Origin: Phragmites australis
Taxonomy: Eukaryota > Streptophyta > Magnoliopsida > Poales > Poaceae
Assembly (NCBI RefSeq): GCF_958298935.1
Contig: NC_084937.1
Coordinates: 28,591,568 to 28,655,567 of the forward strand
Direction of reading: 5' to 3'
DNA length: 64,000 bases
In this document: positions 58,346-64,000 of the stretch, one piece after another
Position numbering within the stretch: position 1 is the stretch's first letter
Layout of the letters: each line of letters begins with the position of its first letter
Notes under the pieces: generated by a model
Database searches by the model: none
The model's input: the letters and a program-made list of their open reading frames with translations, nothing else
Told to the model about the DNA's origin: nothing
Translations under genes and position numbers: made by a program

Positions 58346-60689
58346 AATAACTGATCAGATTCATATTCTGAATATATGTATTGCAGTGCCAGCTATTCCT
58401 GTTACTGTAACAAATATTCCAAGGATTTGAGATAACCGATGAGCCGCAGTTCTTGCTGCATGCTTTTGTCAAGAGCTAAACTAACCAACTTCGATGCACT
58501 TGTACACCCTTGATTGCGTGATGCTTGCCAAATCCCTTTTGGCCGTATAGCAATCTTGTCTCGGTGATTATTTATGATTATTTCATTCGGTTGGTACAAC
58601 TATTTATGATTTGATTTAATGCTGTTGTTGGCACTTGCAGAGGTGCAGGTTGTTGAATTGCCCAACCATGTGTCCTTGGGGCTTGGGGGAGGCATCCTGA
58701 CATGTCTAAAAACTTTACCATGTTACAAAGCAGAAATTTATTTGTTAGAGTTATCTTTAATAGATACTTTAAAAATTTATTCTAATATTATTATAATATT
58801 CACTAACACTATTATAACATCATTTATTTTTTTCATCTCTAACAACTATCATATTTCCTACCTTTCATTACTCTTATCTTCTTTTCAACCCTACAGTCAT
58901 ACTTATAAACAGTATTGAGGATCGCTATAGTAATCTGCAAATTTAGAGCACGCTCCCTCCCGGCCATATCCATGTAGCAGGTGATACGGCATCTGTTGGA
59001 GACCAATACGGGAGCCAGCATCGGTAAAAGGACCGTACAGTACCGAGCACAGTGTTACAGACTCAATTTTACAGACGCTGCTGGAGCTGGCTTAAGGTTA
59101 ATTCAAAACTTTATTACTTTTTTATGACATTCAAAACTTTATTACTTGGTCCTGTAGATCATAGCTTCTTTTGTTCTGTGAGCAATTGTGCTCATGATTG
59201 GAAAAGGTATTCGCATCTTCAGAATCTACAAACAAATCTTCCACTCACGCAAATTATAGGCTAGTATAGGTTTGTGTACTACTTCTCTGGTGATCATATA
59301 ACTCATCCTTCGCCAATAAAATGAAAATCTTCATCATTCTGGCATCCTTGTCAAATAAAATGAACTCTTCATCGTTCATATACATACTCTGTCTTCCTTT
59401 TCTATTTCTAAATTAAGGCCGAATGCAAGTTATCGTAAGCAAGTTTTCGGAACATGCTTTGTTCAATATTAGAACTCAAAAGAACAAAGCAGTTCCATGT
59501 TTTGTAAAGAAAAAGAAAAAGAAGAACAAAGCAGGTTCCAAAAAGCATCTGTATTCCCATTAGCCAGAACCAAATCATCTAGCCATCAACTTGCAACAGC
59601 ATGACAAGAAAGGCGTACCAACCAGTAAGCTACCAATCCAGAATTCCAGATCGATGAGGAGTGATGTGGGCTCCCTGGAGTCTCCAGCTCTGGATGGCCA
59701 ATAATGTGTGCGGTGTACCAGTGTCAACTCACAACTTTTCGGCGCTTAACTGCCAAAGCACAGCACATGGACACTCTTCTCTTGCATTGCGTTCAGCTGG
59801 CCAGCGACGAAGTGCAGGCCCCCACTGAACTGATGTACTATTGTACTATAATGTAACACGCTGCACCATTAAGAAAACATGTGGCAAGCATCACTGAGCT
59901 GATTAATGTGATTAATGTGGGCATGTATCGATCCCATCTTGCGGCTGTTCAATGTTCGACCAACCAAAGAGCTCGCACAGTGTTAAGGTGAAAATACTAC
60001 CTTTGGTCGATTCAGATTTCAGATATGGAGTCTCAAACTCTGATCACCATGGCAGAATCAACCTGGCCGTAATTTGAAATAACAAGAAAAATGCATGTCA
60101 GTAGAGAGTAGACAGGTCGGCCTCCAGAAAGGCTAATAGTTCAGATCCATACCAGTTGCCCATCAAAATGCTTCACTATTAATCTTTGATGAATTCATTG
60201 TTTCTGAGCTTTAGTCTCTCCAGATATCATTTTCTTTCAAGGATGTCTCTCCAGAACCATTGAAGCATCACACAAGACAACGATAACTGAATTTGAGGAT
60301 GTAATACAACCACCTAACTATCTGTACAGTTGGTTGAGTGGATTGCCCAACGAACCATGACATCTACATAAAGCAAGAAATCAAACCAATTAGCAAGCTA
60401 AATGAAGGTTATGTCAAAGGATAGAGAATAAGCTGTGATTTGCATTATTTTCTACATAAGTTGACTTTGTACCTCAAACTGAGTGTCTACACTTATTTTA
60501 TCCATTATCAGATGAACCTGGACGCACTTTCAGAAATGTGTTGTGAACATACCCTACCTTCAGGCTTCAACAGAGAGGCTAATAAAAGCTTGACAATGAA
60601 CATTAGCACCATTTTGTATGGAGCCTGCTTCTGTATCCTAACATTCTGAGCTTCTAATTGATCCTGCCAAGAATCCCAAATAGACCCTT
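58346..60689. other. Intergenic, plus 3' UTR of the PPR gene
   Basis: No gene recognised. A 20-base ATTCAAAACTTTATTACTT motif is repeated at about 59101 and 59131. The last few hundred bases are the likely PPR 3' UTR. Confidence 0.45.
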
Positions 60690-62597
60690 TCACCCTTCAA
60701 ATAGTTCTTCTTGTTGCACAGCCAAGACATGTAGAGAAACCAAATGACGTGACAACTGATCAACTGCTGCATATATCTCCTTTGAGCTTTCATGTTTAAT
60801 GTCTTCCACCCCAAATTCATGGATGTTATTGTATAATTCAATTGAACTGACACCCATGTCCTTTTTCAGTCCCCGCTCTTTCATTAGCTTCCTGAGCTTT
60901 TTCATGTCTTCCCAGTGGTGAGTTTCATACAGTAAGTTCGAAATTAGGACAAACAAGCCTCCACTGATTCCCTCGAGCTCAAGTAGTTGTTTGATTACTT
61001 GCCTGCCAATATCTACATTTCCATGGATCCTGCAGGCTCCCAGCAATGCGCCCCAGACCACAACATCAGGCTTCATTGGCATATCTTTTATTAGATCAAC
61101 AGCCTTTTCGAGATGGCCACGCCGACCAAGCAGATCAACCATGCAAGCATAATGTTCAACTTCATGCTTAACATTGTAAACTCGTCTCATAGCTTCAAAG
61201 TAATACTGCCCTGCTTCTAGTAGACCTCCATGGCTACATGCAGAAAGAAGGCCCACAAAGGTAATCTTATCAGGCAAGAAGGAGTTGCGTACCATTGATC
61301 TGAACAACACGATTGTATCCTGTGCGCGCCCATGTATCGCCAGGCCCCCAATAATCACATTCCAAGAAATTACATTTTTATTATTCATTTCACTGAACAA
61401 GCCAATAGCTGTGTCAACCTGACCACATTTTGTGTACATGTCCAGAAGTGAATTAACTAGAGTGACGCTAGGATTATGGAAACTTTCTCTGATGCAACGG
61501 TGTATCATCTTCCCAAAAGTCAAATCTCCACTTTGCCCGCAGGCAGAGAGGACAGCAACCAAGGTAACCTCATCTGGAGTAAGACCTTGAGATCGCATAG
61601 AGTTGTAAAGATCCAATGCTTCGCGGAATCGAGCAGCTTGAACATAGCAAGAGATCATGGCATTCCAAGAGACTATGTTCCTCTCTGGCATCTGATCAAA
61701 CCAGTCTCTTGCAGCTTCGACTGATCCATGTTTTGCCTGGGCACAAAGCATGGACGTCCACAACACGACATTCCTGAGGGGCATCATGTCAAAGCATCTA
61801 CGAGACATCCACAGATCACCGCACTTACCATACATGTCCACCAAAGCGTTGGCGAGAATCAGATCAACCCGAAATCCACTAACCAACATATGACAATGCA
61901 CAAGCCGACCAAATTCAAGGTTTCCCTCTTGTGAGCAGGCGAGAAGAAAGCTGACCAGCGTGAACTCATCAGTCAAAAACCCTTGACGCCTCATCTCTCT
62001 GAACAAGGTGCATGCCTCTCTAGCCTCCCCTCTCTGTGCGTATCCACCGATCATCGAGTTCCACGACACCACGTTCCTGTTCACCATCTCATCAAAGAAC
62101 CGCCTAGAATCTCCCAGTGAGCCAGCCAACGCGTAAGAATGCAGAAGCGCGTTACCCACGTACACCTGCTGTGCGAAGCCCAGCTTCACAACAACGCCAT
62201 GGACAGCCAGCGCGTGCTCCCACATCTGCGATCTTGTGCACGCCTTGAGGACAGACGGCAAGGTGAACTCATTGGGCAGCGTGCCTCGTCTGAGCAATCC
62301 ACGGTGAAGGCAGAGCGCTTCTTGGGGGCAGCTGCTGCCGCTGTATGCTCTGATAAGGTTGTTGCACGTGAACCTGTCCGGGTCGGGAATCCCGTCGAAC
62401 AGGTAGCGGGCGTAGCAGAGACCTCCGTGTACAGCGTCTCCAGAGAGCGCGCAGTAGGAGGCGACGGCAGCCAAGGCGGAGGAGCCCTGGACGAGGAGGT
62501 GAGCGTGGAGCTGGTTGAGTTGCTGGATGGAGCGGCATTGGTGTAGCAGCTTCTGGAGGGAGGGGAGATGGTGGGAGGCGACCACGGGCATAAGCAT
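60690..62597 (-). CDS. Pentatricopeptide repeat protein, PLS subfamily with E domain
   Basis: Single-exon frame of 635 residues from the ATG at 62597 (MLMPVVASHHLPSLQKLLHQ). The longer open frame starts only at a GTG and crosses the TATA box, so it is not used. PLS-class repeats are evident: DRFTCNNLIRAYSGSSCPQE, NVVSWNSMIGGYAQRGEARE, DLILANALVDMYGKCGDLWM, NIVSWNAMISCYVQAARFRE, VTLVNSLLDMYTKCGQVDT, NVISWNVIIGGLAIHGRAQD. They end in an E/E+ type region (EHYACMVDLLGRRGHLEKA, GALLGACRIHGNVDIG, KERGLKKDMGVSSIEL) but with no DYW tail. Such proteins are usually organellar RNA-editing or processing factors that pair with a DYW partner. Targeting is not evident by eye. The specific RNA target is unknown. 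Confidence 0.92.
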   Translation of the reverse strand: MLMPVVASHHLPSLQKLLHQCRSIQQLNQLHAHLLVQGSSALAAVASYCALSGDAVHGGLCYARYLFDGIPDPDRFTCNNLIRAYSGSSCPQEALCLHRGLLRRGTLPNEFTLPSVLKACTRSQMWEHALAVHGVVVKLGFAQQVYVGNALLHSYALAGSLGDSRRFFDEMVNRNVVSWNSMIGGYAQRGEAREACTLFREMRRQGFLTDEFTLVSFLLACSQEGNLEFGRLVHCHMLVSGFRVDLILANALVDMYGKCGDLWMSRRCFDMMPLRNVVLWTSMLCAQAKHGSVEAARDWFDQMPERNIVSWNAMISCYVQAARFREALDLYNSMRSQGLTPDEVTLVAVLSACGQSGDLTFGKMIHRCIRESFHNPSVTLVNSLLDMYTKCGQVDTAIGLFSEMNNKNVISWNVIIGGLAIHGRAQDTIVLFRSMVRNSFLPDKITFVGLLSACSHGGLLEAGQYYFEAMRRVYNVKHEVEHYACMVDLLGRRGHLEKAVDLIKDMPMKPDVVVWGALLGACRIHGNVDIGRQVIKQLLELEGISGGLFVLISNLLYETHHWEDMKKLRKLMKERGLKKDMGVSSIELYNNIHEFGVEDIKHESSKEIYAAVDQLSRHLVSLHVLAVQQEELFEG

Positions 62598-62763
62598 CGA
62601 AGGATAGCAGCGCAGCAGGCCAGCACCAGCAGTGTGCCGTCTGCCGTTCGAGCGAGCTGCACGTGCACGGGTTAGACAAGGCCCATTGTAGTGCGATGAA
62701 CTGCATGTCAGCCCAGCCCGTGGGCCGTACTTGATTCTTTGCGTGTTCAAGGCCACTCAGCCC

Positions 62764-62783
62764 CTTTATATTATATATATAAC
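62764..62783 (-). promoter_or_regulatory. TATA region of the PPR gene
   Basis: On the minus strand the sequence reads TATATATATAATATAAAGGG, about 170 bases upstream of the ATG at 62597. It supports the chosen start codon. Confidence 0.6.
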
Positions 62784-62799
62784 ACACTTCAAAAACTTA

Positions 62800-64000
62800 A
62801 AGACATATGCGATCAGGCGACTGTTTGACGGTGATTATTTTCTGGTGGGGCTTGATTTCAAGTGGCTTCTGACTTCCAAGCTTAGAAGAGCTCCTGAGTA
62901 GAGAGACTGGCTCAGTAGAGGTGTAGGTGAAGTGGCGAGAAGTCGTTGGTCGCATGTGGTGGAGGTAGGTGAGTGTAGCGACAGGCGGTGGCACGGATCC
63001 AAAGATAGATAAGAGGTGGGAAGAAAGCTAGTGTCAGGATTGCGTCCATGCCATATCGTTGTCATGTTCATTGCCCTTAAGCTCCAAAACGAAGAAAGCT
63101 AAACATCAAAAATAGCTGATTCCTCTACTTTTTTCAATTTTTAATAAGCAGTTGGTACCACTAAACATTCTTAATTGAGGGTAACTAATTTTCAAATGAT
63201 TGAAAACGATCCAGCAACGTTCCGTCTGATTGAGATCAAAGGATCCAATGATTGTTTTCTTTCCCACCTCCCCCGCTCGTCTTTATCGTTCGTTGCAGTC
63301 GACGCTTGCTCCCCCACCTCCCGCCTGCCTTCTCTCGTCCCCGTTAGTGTCCCCGTCGTCGAGTCTACCACCTCCACTCTCGTCGCGCTAAACCGGTTTC
63401 ACCGGTGCTGTCGAAGAGACTCCCCCGCCCTAACCTCACTCACCCACAATCGGCAGCGCTCACCTCACCGTTCCACCCCCATAACCTATTTTATATCCAA
63501 GGACCAAAGAAAACCGCCAGCAACCCTAATCCCTAAACTCCTTCCCTAATCTCACCGGCGAAATTAGCGTCAACTGAAATCTTCCTCAATTTCAATCAAT
63601 CTAAGCCGAGAAAATCCGTTCTTAATTCTCCAACCCCAGCTCCCACCAACATTGTGTTCCGTGTGGCTGTCCGGAGAGCAACAAGGATTGCAGAGACTCA
63701 TCGCGTATCAGCCGTCCCTAACTTCCACAGGTTCCTTTCTGTAAAATATTTCGTCAGCAAGGCACGTCGATCATCAGCTGCTGCTTCGTGCAGATAGCTA
63801 GGTGTATAAACAATGCTGTGCCGACGGTGGACACTGTGCTCTAATCATGCACAGCCAACAGCCACGATATCTTATTAGATAACATCAAATATCGTCTGAA
63901 GAGGACGGGCAAAATATCTCGATCGGTTGCTTTCCAGTTTCTTTCCAATTTCTTTGCGAGAAGTATAATTGCATCGTGCATCCAGCAATCTCTCTCTCTG
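62800..64000. other. Intergenic / possible leader of a gene beyond the right edge
   Basis: From 63250 the plus strand is C/T-rich with repeated CACCTCC and CCTCACTC, like a grass 5' leader. No coding exon or splice chain could be assembled before the window ends. Confidence 0.35.

Noticed and set aside
62598..62756. N-terminal extension of the PPR frame
   Set aside because: It begins at GTG, contains no ATG and lies close to the TATA box, so it is most likely leader sequence.

Overview
This is a plant nuclear genomic segment, almost certainly from a grass. The genes have many introns with GT..AG borders and GC-rich, single-exon-rich coding regions. The gene-poor stretches are full of typical grass repeats: a Stowaway MITE, LTR retrotransposon pieces, SINE and LINE ends, and Helitron-like AT-rich elements. 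From memory, UGPase, PMI1, a mitochondrial phosphate carrier and a PILS gene lie together near the end of rice chromosome 9, so the window is probably a colinear block in another grass; this needs a synteny check. No viral, bacterial or organellar genes were seen.

Layout. 1-5.8 kb: 3' half of a UGPase gene (+), convergent with a complete NUDX23-like zinc-ribbon Nudix hydrolase gene (-). 5.8-10.3 kb: repeats, including one copy of an inverted pair ending in a TA-rich microsatellite, an LTR (+) and a 20-G run. 10.3-14.5 kb: an unrecognised coiled-coil protein gene (-), then a small coiled-coil gene with an apparent frameshift. 14.6-20.7 kb: PMI1-like C2 protein (+), convergent with a mitochondrial phosphate carrier (-). 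20.9-22.4 kb: Helitron-like element and a long foldback element. 23.3-26.5 kb: SANT plus SHAQKYF-MYB gene (-) with a SINE and a Stowaway in its intron. 27-35 kb: a weak spliced locus, a LINE-like 3' end, a long LTR and a second Helitron-like copy. 35.6-36.3 kb: ATL-type RING-H2 gene (-). 36.4-43.5 kb: MITEs and the second copy of the microsatellite pair. 43.5-50.3 kb: a PILS auxin carrier gene (+) whose upstream region is duplicated; the proximal copy is split by a solo LTR and an AT-rich tandem array lies between the copies. 50.5-56 kb: Helitron-like end, tandem duplications, a periodic GACGAGG-type array, and a decayed retrotransposon (LTR, primer-site-like motif, gag remnant). 56.3-58 kb: CFK1-like F-box/kelch gene (+). 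60.7-62.6 kb: PLS-class PPR gene (-). 62.8-64 kb: no gene recognised.

The genes do not form one pathway: sugar-nucleotide metabolism, nucleotide-sugar/FAD hydrolysis, organelle movement, mitochondrial phosphate import, transcription, ubiquitin ligation, auxin compartmentation and organellar RNA processing. No clearly new gene system was found. The most unusual structures are the duplicated and LTR-interrupted PILS promoter, the periodic array near 52.3 kb, the long foldback at 21.4-22.1 kb and the frameshifted small gene at 13.5 kb.
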